From: Anopheles merus
Taxonomy: Eukaryota > Arthropoda > Insecta > Diptera > Culicidae
DNA length: 64,000 bases
Assembly (NCBI RefSeq): GCF_017562075.2
Contig: NC_054084.1
Coordinates: 30,454,158 to 30,518,157, forward strand
Direction: 5' to 3'
In this document: piece by piece, positions 23,201 through 36,206 of the stretch
How positions within the stretch are numbered: the first letter of the stretch is position 1
How the letters are laid out: each line of letters begins with the position of its first letter
The notes under the pieces: generated by a model
What the model saw: only the letters and a program-made list of their open reading frames with translations
The model's database searches: none
Told to the model about the DNA's origin: nothing
Made by a program: the position numbers and the translations under genes

Positions 23201-25399
23201 GCAAAGCTAACAAAGTCGAGTGTCCCGAATAAACGTGAATAGGAAATTCGTAACTCGCTCCGAAAAACATGGACCGACCGGAGGAAAACGATTCGATTTC
23301 CTGCAACACACACCCGCAGGATGTACACATACATGCACAAGGCAGAGCAGGCAGAACATCAGGCAGCATGGCATGAAAGCGAAAAAGATCAATTATCCTG
23401 GACAAATATTTGCCGGTGCGCGCTACCGCGGCATCATTTTGCTCCCGCAGCAGGCCATGCGATGGAAGAGCAACCTTTTCCACCATCAAGATCCCAGGGT
23501 GCGCTGTGGCCTCTGGGCAGCAAAGTTTCCTCTTCTACCCCCGGTGGATCGATTCCGGAATTGTTGTTGGTTTGTTTGCTTTGATGTTTGTGAGTGTCTG
23601 TGTATCTCGTTTGGCCTTTGAATGGGCCACCGCGCGCGCATGAGCCCCGAAACTCGACGGAAGTTCTTTTGCCTATTGTGCTCCATTTTGCTGCTGCTGC
23701 GGCTGCTCTTGCTGGTCTGGCAGCGATGTGCGTTTAATTGTTGCCCAAGAAAAGTGACACTCAATCGGGCCCGACGTTTTACCGTTTCGAAACACGGCGG
23801 ACGGCGGACATACACACACGCACTGACTATTTGCGTTGCGGATTTGATGTCACCAAGCCATACCACGGAACGCCACACGGCTCATGATTCTCGCTCATGG
23901 GTGAAATTGTTTGCAGAAAAGCTTACCTGTGTCATCGCGGTTACACGGGGAGGGAAACATGGAGAATCTCCCGAGGAAACCGGTACAGGACAAGTTTCAG
24001 TTGCACTCGACACTGGCGAGGGGGTGATATCCGTTGCATCCGCTGGTGTGGTTTCGCCGTCCCAAAACGGTTTTGGTCGGTCGGTTACACTTTGTCACCA
24101 GATCATTTCGATGGTTTCCGCGAGCAAACACACTCACACACACACACACGCGGAGAACGTGTGTCACAACTAGGCACAAGTAGATAAAAAACTGACAAAC
24201 TTTAGGCAGCGCATACTATGTTTACTTTTGATTGTAATCGCTAAGGATGGGCTCGTGTCCTTTTGTGCTTGTACGACAGCCCGACAGTGTGCGACTATTA
24301 GCTTGTGTGACATTGTAATTAGGAATGGAAGTCGTAGAAAGAGAACATTTACGAGGCTTCCAGGCAATAATTTACATGTACAAAAGCATGTTCAACAATA
24401 TGTAAAATCGCACCATTTTCTTCCAAAAGTACCAGCTTGCAACCTTGAATCCTAATCCTCCCTTTTTCTTTCTCTCTCATTAGCCACCAGAATTGGAGGT
24501 CGCATAAGATGTATTGCACGCAAAAAAAAAACATGATTTTCACGAATCGATAATGAGCCCGGAACAAGCAAACCATTGATTGGCGCAGTAGCTTCCGTTG
24601 GCTTCAGGATTCAGGCGGTTCCTTTTGGCGTGAGAACAAGTTCCAGACGATTGTACCACACGCACCACAGGGATCCTGCTGACCTGAGCTGAGTGAGATT
24701 TCCTTTAAAAAAAACCTGTACTAACAATACCACTTCCTCGATTGTTTGCACTCATATATTGGCAAATGCAAATATTGCTAATCCCTGTGATCACCAACAC
24801 GACAATACACACACAAAACTGCATTTCTTTTGCTTGGAATTGCTTCCCATTTTCTTTGGGCCTTCGGTAGCATCATCGGTCACAGCAGGATAATTCGACT
24901 TAATTATGTTGTTAATGCTATTCTCCACCCACTCATTAACGCGTGGCTTCGGTCTCTTAAGGGTTCAAAGGACAGCGTGGACGAAGAACGAACGGTTCAT
25001 AAATGTCGGTTTTGTGTGCTCCTTGCATCCTTCTGGGGTAGGGAGTGACGCCTTCGAAAACTCGGGCCATGATGATCCCTTAAGGATAAGAGGGCATGTA
25101 CGTACAAGGCATGCGACTTGCCGCTTTCTTTCCCCGTTTTGATGAGCATGGTTTTGCATGTATTTCTTCTGTACGGTGGCAAAAACAAGGAATAAGATTT
25201 CACGTTGAATTTGGGTCGGCCAAGGCAAAGAATCGGGTAGGACGAGTTGTGTGATAATCCGTTAAGTGGGAATCTGTTTTGCAAATATGGTGAATTTAAA
25301 CAACTACAGACATGTTCGACAAGACGTTATGAGTTCCGATATTGAGAAAATCATGCGGACACACGTTACACTGCCAGAAATGTTGAGGTTTTCTTGTTT
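18912..25399. other. Intergenic, no gene recognised
   Basis: Mixed AT-rich DNA with GC-richer islands at about 21.3-22.3 kb and 23.2-24.1 kb. The open frames in these islands lack splice sites, codon bias or family motifs that I recognise. A CA microsatellite lies at 23155-23196. Unidentified old transposon pieces are possible. Confidence 0.45.
23155..23196 (+). repeat. (CA)n microsatellite, about 42 bp
   Basis: Pure CA dinucleotide run. Confidence 0.9.
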
Positions 25400-25409
25400 T
25401 TGTTTTGGT

Positions 25410-25800
25410 GTAGCTCACTCTCAATGCAGCTCTGCCAGCTCTATCTAGCTCTCTAAGCTCAATATAACTCCACACGCTCTTCGAAGTTCTTTTATGTCAA
25501 TGCAGTTCTACCAGTACAATACAAATAATGCTGTAGCCTCCATGTAGTGGCACGCACTGTAAATGCGTGTAGCTCCGTAAACTCTTTTCCGTTCAATACC
25601 CACAATATAGCTCCGTAAACTCAAAAGCAACTCCACACGCTCAATATACATCTCTTAATCTACTGATGTAACCTCCATGTAGCTCCGTAGCTCTGTTAGC
25701 TCAGTATAGCCCAGCCGCCCACTACAGCTCGGTAAGATCAATCAAGCTCTTCACGCTCATTATAGCTCTATAAGCTCAAAGTAACTCCACACGCGCTCCA
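25410..25800 (+). repeat. Degenerate tandem repeat with AGCTC core
   Basis: About 390 bp in which short phrases such as agctccgtaaactc, taagctcaatata and actccacacgctc recur at irregular spacing. Copies are diverged and unit length varies, so this is an old decayed satellite-like block. It has no open frame of note. Confidence 0.6.
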
Positions 25801-28800
25801 AGTACTTAATACAGATTGAAATTTATTGTAAATGTTTTTTTCACTTTCATTACAATTTTTGTTTTCTTTGGTTTTCTGATATTTTTTTTGTCTTTAAAAT
25901 AAAGTTTCATTGCTTCTTTAACTTCTCCCCCTTAACTCTTACAGGGTTTTCCAAGTCATTTTCGATTGTGCACATAATTATTCATCGCTTCGAAGATGTT
26001 TTTCAACAGCTGCCAAATGATGTATTTGCTTCAAATTGAAATTTCAGTTTCAACACATGAATTTCAACACATCACAAAGTATTGTCAAACTCAATCCAGC
26101 TTGAGTAGTGTTGAAAATCATGCTGAACAAATTAAAAATTATGATGATGGAAATTAAATATACGATCCATGTGGATTAACATGTTGCACTCGGTGAATAA
26201 CAATGTTTACATTCGAAAGCGACTTGGAAAGCCCTCTTATGCTCGATTTTAATTTATGCAACTTTACTCGTGCTTTTGTTTGCTTTTCTCGATGTATTTT
26301 GTCTGCATTTTCACATACAAAAAATGAATAAAAACTCGACAACGATACGTCATTTTTAATGTATATCAATCAATGCAGGTCTTATTCATACACCTCTCGT
26401 GGTTCAACGTGTCTTAAACCGTCTTGCGTAAACATTATTATGGAAAAAATGCGATCCCGTCTCCACACTGCATTCATTCCATAAGCAGAAGCGAATCAAT
26501 ATGCAATACAGCAATGTGCAGTTCAGTATTTACACCTCTTGAAACCTATCGCCATCCAATACAGCATATCCTTTCAATCCAGTGTGGGGTGTTTGTCTGT
26601 TTATTAATAACGCTTTTCCAGTATCGCACTTTCAATATCGCCTATGCACACCCACATCGCCCCATCCAACCCCAGCCAAAGGGCCGGACCCGGACACAAT
26701 TTCACAATTATCTCGCAGTTTTGCTCTTCGGATAATTGCAACACACATGATACGGTCGGGGATGTGCGAACAAAACCCCGCGCACGAATATTCGTTAGCG
26801 CCCGGCTGGCGTCCCTAATGAAACAATCATTTTCTTATTAATATTTATGATCGCCACACAAATTTGCACACTTTCACAAATTCGTATTTACACGACAGCG
26901 TTCGCGTTCTTTCCCGGACCCATCGAAGCAGCTGCAGCAGCAGCAGGGGAGCAGCGCAAGAAGGAGCCCCAGAGCTATGCCGTGGCACAAAGCCCTCCCA
27001 TTCCCCCCCCCCCTTGGGGACATTCAAAATGAAGCAAAAAAGGGGTGCACAAAACCCCGGCGTTTTTGTCCCCCCCCCCCCCCCAAACCGGCGCGAAACG
27101 AACCAGAGATGGATTTGAAGCAATGAATACTAAAGTGGAAATAATTGCACCGGTACACAAAAAGAAAACATCCCCCCCTCCTTCCCGTTTCTTGTCTCGT
27201 TTGGGCGGACATGCTTGTCTTTCACCAGTCGGAGCAGTCGTTGTCCGCAGCCGATTTCCCATTTGCGTGAAAATCTCCAACGCGCAGGTGAAAATGGCGA
27301 GAAAAAAGCGTCCCCCACGGCGCCCCTGAATACAATCCTCTGCCGTCGCCTACTGCCTGATGCTGTGTGAGTGTGTGTTTGTGTTGTTAGGGATAATAAA
27401 GATGCACACAAACACACACCCACACACACATTCTCCCACACGGTGGTGAGGCGTCGGCTACTGCGAGCAGTTTTTCCTCCATTTCATTCCCCAGCCTGTG
27501 GAATTTCTGTGTGTATGTTTTTGCAGAATTATTCCGTACCGGTCGGTGGCAGCTGGCAGCTTGTTTCGCTTTTGTGTGTGTGTGTGTGTGTGTGTGTTTG
27601 TAACTGTTAGATAAGCGTGGTATAAGTGATGAGCTCCCGCTTTCTCACTCGCTTCCTCACGTGCCTTCCTGCAAGCGGATGAGCGGATCAACATTCCATC
27701 AATGAGGTGGGTTTTTCCTGTTTGTTTCAATAACGCACTGCTTCGGGGTAGGGAAAATCGTTTGGCCGGGCGAAAATGGAGGAATAAAATCGTATTCACA
27801 GTGGCAAAGGCTGACAGACACATTCATCATTTGTATGATGGCCCAGTCGCGGGTTTGATAACAAAAAAAAAAAAAACCACAACAACAACATCACGCCATT
27901 GCAGCAAGATTAAGCAAAGGGAAGGATGAGGCAATAGCATTACGCCGCAACACTAAGGAATTAAACCGGCCTACTACTAACGGTAAAAACGAGACGATGG
28001 TGTGTGGCAACGGATGCGAAATGAATATTTGTATGACTGTATGAAGAAAAGATGCGTTAAAAATGTGGTTCATTAAATATTGAAGAAATGATTTCTGCTT
28101 CTGTTGTCTTTTCCATGTCTCGAGGCGAGAAAATCACGTCATTAGAACAGTTAAATATGCGGATATTTTTGTATTTGTTGATTTATTTATTTTTATTGGT
28201 TTTAGTGTAGTTTGCTTCATTCTTTACTTTAAATCTTCAAATTTCGCACAGACAGTTCATAACAAATGAAGGCTGCATAAACCTCTCCAAGCTAGCTTAA
28301 AAATATTCGATTTTTATGTTCAATATTATAAATCCATACTTATCTCTGAAATGTTTGTTAAATAATTAATCCATTAATATCAACATTCCATTTTTTTTTT
28401 TTTTGAGTGTTTATATTTCAATCACCGTCTTAATCTGACCGGCTCGACCATCTACCATCGACTTCCCTCAAGTATCAATTAATCAACGCAAAATGGAAAC
28501 ACACACACACACGCCAAAGCGCGATAAGCACCGCAGAAATACGCATCAGCATACGCAAAATGTTGCTGCTGCGCTCCGAAAAGAAGTCAAAACCGAAATT
28601 GTTGCGATCAATCCAAGCACTCCAAAGGCAAACCGTTACCAGCGCTACATATCGCTCTCGTGTGCTCTTTCTCTCTCTCTTTATCTCTCTTTGATTGTGT
28701 TTCTTTCCCGCTCCTTCCCAGCGGGAAAATGCTCGGGCCCGGGGGTTTGGGTGGTTAATAATTTTCCCGACTTTTCTCCCCCTCGCCAAAAAGGCGGACG

Positions 28801-30800
28801 GGGGGAGTGGGTGGACCTGACAAGGACATACCCGCGTTGCGATTTATGAATTATGAAGCACACGCTAGGTGTCTCTTTCTCTCACTCTTATACGCGCTCT
28901 CTCTTTCTATCACCTTTTTTTTTTGGATAATTTTGATTTGAGTAAAATGGAAGCCAAACATCAGGCAAAGGAAAGAGCACATCGGTGCGGGGAAAATCTG
29001 GAAAATTCCCCCTCCTCACCCATGTATCATCTGCGTTCCGCGTGGGCGTGGTGTAGCTGCTGGTCGTCGTCGTTGTCGTTGACTTTTCGGGGCAGATTGT
29101 TTCCACCGCTTTTCCGGCACATATTTTGGCACGGAATTTTCACGGCACGCTCATGTGCTTGGTATTTGTGTCTGTTTGTGAGTGTGTAGAGGATCCTATT
29201 TACCCACTATGGACCGATGTACGATATTAATATCGGTGGGAACATGTTGTGGGCAAAAGTGGCTTTAAATTGCACTTTCAAATATTTGCAGTTAATAATT
29301 TTATTATCAATCTCGATGCTTTGAAAAGCTTTTCCAAGCACGGTAAGTAATTTGTATTTATTTGAAAAATTCTTCTGAAGGGATGCTTTTCAGTTTGCTA
29401 AAAGTTACACAAGCTAAAAAAACACCCATCCTCAAACCACTCCAGATGAACAGAACCAAACTCTCTAAGAGGACATTGAAGGACTTTTTCCTAGAAGTCC
29501 ATTCGAATCCGTTGCATCTTGCCTTTTTTTCTACCATTACCAGTATTTTCGCGCACCAAACAAAACATACATTGGCCGAATCCGTTCCTTTCACCCATCC
29601 GCACGATGGAAAAGCTCAAGTGGGGTTGGTCTGGAAGGTCTTGTTTTGTTAATAATTGCATTGCGAGCAATGCAGTTTTTTGTTTGTTAGGTTTTTACGC
29701 TGTTCCAAAAGAAAGCATTCTTCCTCCCGTACTAATGATGCAATTGTACATTACAGTACAATGTGGAAGCAACAACTTTCAGCGCATTTGTGCGTTTCTT
29801 TGGCTTGCCAGTCCAAAAAAAGCAATCCTCGAATTTACGTTCCCTCCCTCACCGAACCGTACCGATCGGTTGCGCTCAAAGGCACGGGAGGACACAGATC
29901 CCTTCGCAATGAAGGATAATCCGCCTTTCGTTACGGGATCTCGCGGCAACCCAAAAAAAAAGGAATGATCGAGCCATTTTCGCATTACTGCCTGCTTGCA
30001 TTTAGCTTCGGTTCAGTGGCCAAGCCTGTTTGGAAGTTGTGCTGCATCGATCAAGCGCATCGTGTCCGGGACGCTAAACACCTCCTGGATCTGGACCAAA
30101 ACCGTGGCTGTAACTTCAGGTGGTTCCCTCCAGCAGAAGAAGAAAGAGAAGAAAGGGCCTTCACCTGTCTTCTTCTTCTTCTTCTTTGTGCCGCCTTCAT
30201 CATCTTGCCGTGGGAGAGTTTCCGAAGTATCGTGTTACTCTTGCGCGCCGAAGAAGTTTCCCTTGCACGCCTGCCGACATTGACTCCTTCTTCAGAAGTC
30301 CTGTTTTGTGGCACAGTGTTATGGCAACAGATTAATCTGTTGAGCTTGGGGTTTTGTTTTCATCGGGAGTTTTTTTGTTTTTGTTGCCCGATGCTTACCA
30401 AAACATGGACCATCTGACCTTTGACACGGTACTGAACGTTTCCAGTTAACTTGCAAGCTAATTACATTAGGTTCGGTTACGAACTTTCACCCTGCAAGTT
30501 GGTTGGTTTTGCGGGAGGATGGGAAGATTGGTTCTTAATTCTTTGTTTGATTCACCGTAGCTACTTACGCAAAACTTAACCATGTTTTATTAGTTCATTA
30601 AATTGAAGCTTTTTGCGCTCACTTGTTTTGCAGCATCTTTTGTCAATGGATGTACAATGTAGCTGTTTGATGAATTAAAGATGAACAGTAGTTGGTATTT
30701 GATACAAGAATTCAGGAGTTATTTTGTAGGTATATTTGAGAGAATAAAAAAAACAGACCATGAGGTATATGGTCTCCAAGACGATCTGAGCTTTATTGTT
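25801..30800. other. Intergenic, no gene recognised
   Basis: AT-rich DNA with homopolymer and dinucleotide runs, including a C run at 27069-27083 and a GT run at 27573-27597. GC-richer parts (26.9-27.5 and 28.4-29.1 kb) lack exon structure. Confidence 0.45.
27573..27597 (+). repeat. (GT)n microsatellite
   Basis: GT dinucleotide run of about 25 bp. Confidence 0.85.
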
Positions 30801-31105
30801 ATGCTATGCATAATTTGGTGCCGTGACCAGGATAAAGAGCTATTTGACCCCTAGGAAACCCATTTAGCGCTGTTAAATAACTAAAATAACTTTACATAAC
30901 TAGTATTTTCGAGCCATTAGGTATAATTCTTAAGTCGTTAGGCGTCATACCACTGACGCTTCGGTGTATATTTCCTCTCTTGTGACTGCGCGATTACACT
31001 GTATGGATCCGTGCGGTAAGATGAATTCTTGGATGACAGTTAACAGCAATATTGGTCAATGGATGCTATGGTTTTCCCATGGTTTCTTAGATACTTCATA
31101 GTAAC

Positions 31106-31185
31106 GCCTTCATTAGTTTTCCTCAACATGAATATCTCTCTAAGCTGCCGGTCCCTGGAAGATTCACCTTAGGGAGATTTCACTG
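31106..31185 (+). repeat. 80-bp dispersed repeat, copy 1 (MITE end)
   Basis: It shares gccttcattagttttcctca and ttcaccttagggagatttca with 37421-37500, over exactly the same 80-bp length and with about ten substitutions. It ends in the reverse of a CAGTGAAATCTCCCTA-type terminus, so it is probably the right end of an otherwise lost MITE. Confidence 0.7.
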
Positions 31186-33091
31186 TATTGAAAAAAGGGT
31201 GATAACATATGATTTCAGTTTCAAAATATTCAATGCATATAGCACATGTTCAAAACATCTTTCTACCTTAGAAAATGTTGTTTCTTACAGTCGTCTTACC
31301 ATATCCATGATAAATTTTATTTGAATTTAAATTGATTTTCACTAATTGTAGGTATGTTTTACTCTAACAGCTAGTGAAAGTCAAGTGAAAGAATCATCCA
31401 GCAAACCCATCCACTGTGCATCTTCTAAACCACTGCTCAAGACACTAATCACCTTTCATTGCAAATCCTTCAACTTCAAACAGAAAATAATGATAATAGT
31501 AATAGAAAAGGAACACCAACCCATCATGCCTTTTTTTCATCATTATCCACGCGAGAGAAAAATCGATAGCAACCCGCCTTTCCTTGCTCCATCCACCTTG
31601 CATTGAGAATGACATCAATGACCACCATCAAACCGTTCGATTAGCCATCAATCGAAAGGGAAGGGAACAAATGAAAAAAGCAAATAGCGAATGACACAGA
31701 ACAACAACAAAAACACACGAATAATAGGGCCGAGAGGCGTGAAGAAGCAGTCCCCTTCCTCCTTGGGGAGTTGAGAGTGAGTCTATTTTCCTCAGGATTT
31801 TGCTTCCCTCGTTTGCCATTGATTATCGGCTGAAGAAGCTGCTGCCGGACTCCCGGAGGTAGGAGAACTTCATCACGCACACTTGATTTTTTTTTCCCAG
31901 AGTGCTTGCCGAGGGTCCCATCTCGCGCCACCCGGCAAACGCACTAACGAACCCAGCGTCCGTCGCCACTTTACATGCCTTTGATTTCGCTCTCCGCCAA
32001 CAGCGGCACTCGAATCGAAACGGAATCGAACATCCTCACCGGGATCATAATCATCCATCGCACAAGGAAATTATGATCTGGCGAGGATGAGACTGCGCAC
32101 CGTAGAAGCTGTAAAAAAAGGCACATAAATCACATTCAACAGCTGAAGCAATCATTATTTGCCACCCCAGAGAGGACATCCCGAAGGTTCCTGACGGCTC
32201 ATTGGCGGGGAACTTCCTCTTCCAGCAAGCACACAACAATCGACATCAAAGCAAGTGGTATATTGTAATTAATATCGCTTCCGCCATCTACCCCAAACAG
32301 CGATGCATTCGCTGGTAAATATCGCAGTATGCTGTGGCGTCGATGATCTGTGCTCTGCAGTTGCCAACCCGTTGCACTTGTTGGTCTGCTAACGAATTGT
32401 TTGCACTTTAAGTTGTTTTTTTTCTCTCTGTATGCGCGCGATGTTTATTTAACGAAACTCTTCACCATTCTCTCAATATGTTGCATAAAAATAATGTTTT
32501 TTTTTTTCCTTCTAACGGTATCCTCTTGATGTGCATAAAATAATAATAATAATAATAACGATAATCATACTCGTAATCATCTCCGAGCTCCGCAAGTCCA
32601 GCACACACACACACACAAACACTCGGTGGATCCAAGTGTGCTGGAAAAATAACTGATGCTTTTAAATTTCCATATTTTCCTACCGCTCTTCTTCCAACCG
32701 TTCCAAAACTCGGTTGGTGAGTGGCATCGCTCACGCCCTCCAACACACAGTGGACTTCCTGCGGTGCTCGAGTGTGTGTGTCATTCAGTTGCGCCAACGG
32801 AGAGAGCGATAGATAGGCGAGCGAGCGCGCATCCTTTGCGTGCGTTTGCGCTTCCCCTGCTTCCCCGTCAGCTGCGCGTTTGAGTGGTTTCGGCTAGTAT
32901 TTGCATTTTACTTTGATCTTTACGCTCAAGCATTTTTAACTGATGTCATTTTTTTTTCTCGAGCGAGTGAGACCTCTTGCCACAACTCCAACTTCCTACT
33001 TCTGAAATGCCATCCCAGTGAGGAGTCAGTGAGTGCAAATAAAGCGCACGAAATGCGGCGCTCGAAAAATGCAGTGGCCAACCTAAACCAA

Positions 33092-33166
33092 CCCCCCCCC
33101 CCCCCCCCCACAAAAGTCAAACAATATTATCAAATGAAATCTCGGTGCGATCGGGGGGGGGGGGGG
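33092..33166. repeat. C18 run and G14 run, 43 bp apart
   Basis: A run of 18 C (33092-33109) followed by a run of 14 G (33153-33166). The two are complementary and can pair as a GC stem, and each could form a four-stranded structure. Homopolymers this long are also prone to assembly error. Confidence 0.85.
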
Positions 33167-33563
33167 ATGTAGTTTTGTGGTTTTTGTTGAGGGCCGAGAT
33201 CACGGGACGTTATGCGTACGTTTGGTTGCACCTGAGCAGCAATGTTTCTTTAATTTGATCGTGAGGAACTGATAGGGCATCGTTTCATGTGGTCTTTGAA
33301 GAAAGTTGTACTTACCCACACACACACACACGCACACGAGATTGCTCGGTTGTGATAGCGAAAAGGTCGCGTTTGAAGTTTTGCTAGTTATCAAACGCAA
33401 GTGGTTCAAAGTGTTGCTGGCCAGGTGGCTTGTTTAACCGCTGAAATGACACGAGACTGTAAAAGGATTCAGTCGGTGGTTTCATCCGAACATTCAAAGA
33501 CTGTTCAAAGCAGTAAAAACTAAAGCCAAATGCATTGTTTGCATAATTGTTGTTTGCATAATC

Positions 33564-33849
33564 CTTGGTGGCAAAAATCTTGGTCGCAAACTTCTTGGTC
33601 GCAAACTTCTTGGTCGCAAAATTCTTGGACGAAAAAGTCTTGGACGCAAAAGTCTTGGTCGCAAAGTTCTTGGTCGCGAAATTCTTGGACGAAAAAGTCT
33701 TGGTCGGCAAAATTCTTGGTCGCATAATTCTTGGTCGCAAAAATCTTGGTCGCAAAATTCTTGGTCAAATAATTCTTGGTCGCAAAATTCTTGGTCGCAA
33801 AGTTCTTGGTCGCAAAGTTCTTGGTCGCAAAAGTCGTGGTCGCAAAAAT
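33564..33849 (+). repeat. 15-bp minisatellite, 19 units
   Basis: Nineteen consecutive units of consensus CTTGGTCGCAAAATT cover 286 bp; one unit (33699-33714) has 16 bp. Variation is concentrated in the last five bases and at the T/A of GGTCG or GGACG. Because 15 is a multiple of three and the unit lacks stops in several frames, both strands show long open frames of pentapeptide repeats (for example LVAKF or NFATK). No start context, splice site or codon bias supports translation. Confidence 0.95.
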
Positions 33850-35977
33850 CTTGATCCCCCACATTTGCAGTTGGACAGTTGATATAAACTCTGTATCAGG
33901 ATACTGTCTTTACACATCGATGGGGATTCTGTTTAGCAATTCACCTGCTAAAGATTAGGCTGATATGATTGATCGCATCATTCCTGGAAAATTTAGTATT
34001 AAGTCCACTGAAAGCCAGACCTTTTCGCCTTTTCTTAACAAAATAGCCGTCGTAACTAGCCAGTAATGGACAATATTGGGTGAAATTGGAAGTTTGATTA
34101 CAAATTAAAGGTATTTTACTGAGAATACACATATAAGGTGCTCTCATAGATGAGAAGCAAAAATTCCTGCCAAAGTCTGCCCACTCGTGATAGAGTGAAT
34201 TCGATGCTACTTCTACCAAACCATTTGCTAGGCTTATTCGGTTCTTGTTAAATTCACAAACATTTTCAAACTACGTCTTTACAATGCCACACCTTCCACG
34301 ACGAATTTCGGAACACTGCTTCGCTGCCACTCCTTGTCCATTCCCTTCCACCTAACTACGTGGTGAATTGGTGCAGAGCGCATATGATTCCAATTAAACG
34401 CAACCTTTGTGGGCGAGAATTGCCACCCGATCGGTGACAACATTCGCATCCCACCCAACCGAGCATCCCCGTTTGTCTTTTGTACTTGCCGACAATCCCT
34501 GGGAACTTCTGCACGATGCACGATGCATTGTCTCTACGACGACGACCTCAACGTCGGCCGGAAATCGGTCCACCTGGCAACCAAGCCGTCCAGCAGGAGC
34601 AGGAGATGGTACGCCTCGCACACATCTAAATCGTTCCGGAAAATGGACATACTTACCGGCCTTTCACCACCGCACCGGGGAGGGTGCGAGTTTCAATGTC
34701 CACGCTGCACTGCACGCAGTACCGTTGTCGTCATCGTCGTCGTCGTCATCGAAGTGAAGTGAACAATGGGCGCGTAAGCTGCCATGAATGTTGCAAGAAC
34801 CTTCCACCGTCGATCCTGCCGTGCCGCATATATCCCTCGGACAACCCCCGGCAAAGGAATGAGCGCATTTCGTCCATATAATCCGCCCATTCACCGGTGG
34901 TGTTGAACCGTGCGATGTAATTCCGTAAATGTCCCCCCCCCCTTCCCCCACCTTTCCCTCCTACCCATACCCGTTGGCGAGGGAAATTTGTGCACCAGGA
35001 ATAAACCCGCGGCCGTTCGGGAAAACGGAGTGGAAGGAAAGCCCTCGGTGGTGCTGTTGAGCGCGCACGATAGTAGGTGTGAAATATTTCAATTATTTTC
35101 AATCGAATCCAGTGTTTGCGGGGCGTTGCTGTTGATCTGTCCTCGCTTTGCGGAAGATGAAATTAATGCCGCATTATGCCGCGCGGCCCAGGTGAGCACC
35201 GGATCCGGTCGGGCGTTTATAATGCTCTAACAATCCGTAGCTTCCCCAACCCCGTGAAACGAAGGGTAAACTGGGTGACAGTTTAAAAAAAAAACTGTGT
35301 ATTTTCCTCGGTCCAATGCTAGCTGCACGATGCGCTGTGGGTAGCTGGATTAATAATTGCACCTGTGAACCGGTGCACGTGGCAATTAAAAACTGTGCGC
35401 GTGAGTGTAAAAATGCGTGTACGGATCGTTTGCACGGGTGTGAAAAGGCGGCATGGTTGATACATTTTTTATTCCCCCCGTGAGGATGGATGTGGAGGGT
35501 GTATTGAATACAGTTTCGTTTCTAAAAGGATAAATTGGATTGAACGGTATCTCGTTAGCTGGTTATTAAGATTGAAATTATTGAAGCAACTGCGTCTATT
35601 AAATTTCAAACTATAGGACTATGATGTAGTGCTCGCTTTGGATATAATTTATTATCTATAAAATAGTTATCATCAGATGTGAATATTAAAACTTCAACAA
35701 TTGCTTAAAGAATGCAAAATTCTATTTTGTTGATAAAATTGTATTTAAGTCAATAATGAGCAACTTAATTGAATTTATATTTGCAAATTAACTCTACTCT
35801 CACAAAATATATATTCTTTAAAAACAAATTAATTTTATCCTCAAACAACAAGTAATAATCACCAAGATTGAGCGTATCGGTCACCCTATCCAATTCTTCG
35901 AGTACATTATCACTGGAATCATCTACAAAACTGTATCGAATTCAAGCTACATGTCTTAATGACTTTATTTATGATAA
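33850..35977. other. Intergenic, no gene recognised
   Basis: A GC-richer block (34.3-35.4 kb) contains several open frames, all without splice borders or recognised motifs. The rest is AT-rich. Confidence 0.45.
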
Positions 35978-36175
35978 AAAAGAAAATTTCATCCCTACAT
36001 TTACAATCGCCAGTCAAGGAACGCCGTGGAGGAACGCCGCACTCGCTTTGGCTCCTCTGATCCGTTTATTCGTATGTGCCGTGAGTTTAATGTCATTTGT
36101 GATCATCATCAACCTGACATGTCGCGCACCGCATTGCTAAATAGTATTCGTGCCGTGCGACCTTTTATGTGTTAA
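35978..36175 (+). pseudogene. Non-LTR retrotransposon ORF2 C-terminus remnant
   Basis: This frame (codon starts congruent with 36005) reads RRTRFGSSDPFIRMCREFN, then a Cys/His segment and DMSRTALLNSIRAV, ending at TAA 36173-36175. It fits the familiar C-terminal pattern of Jockey/CR1-type reverse transcriptases (R-TRFG-DP--RMCR-FN, later D-SR--L---I). It is cut off by a stop at 35975 on the left, so only about 65 codons survive. It lies 31 bp from the left arm of the hairpin. Confidence 0.7.
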
Positions 36176-36206
36176 TTATTTTACTTAAGACTAGGCGTGA
36201 CAAATG

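Larger units (their letters stand above)
30801..33563. other. Intergenic with small repeat fragments
   Basis: Holds an 80-bp dispersed repeat copy (31106-31185), an LTR-retroelement-like motif near 30815-30835 and a C18/G14 pair (33092-33166). A moderately GC-rich patch at 31.8-32.3 kb shows no exon signals. No gene recognised. Confidence 0.45.

Noticed and set aside
33564..33849. CRISPR array
   Set aside because: Units are contiguous 15-mers without spacers, in a eukaryotic genome.
33384..33882. Long open frames with pentapeptide repeats on both strands
   Set aside because: They are a by-product of a stop-free 15-bp minisatellite; several frames on both strands are open at once and none has start or splice signals.
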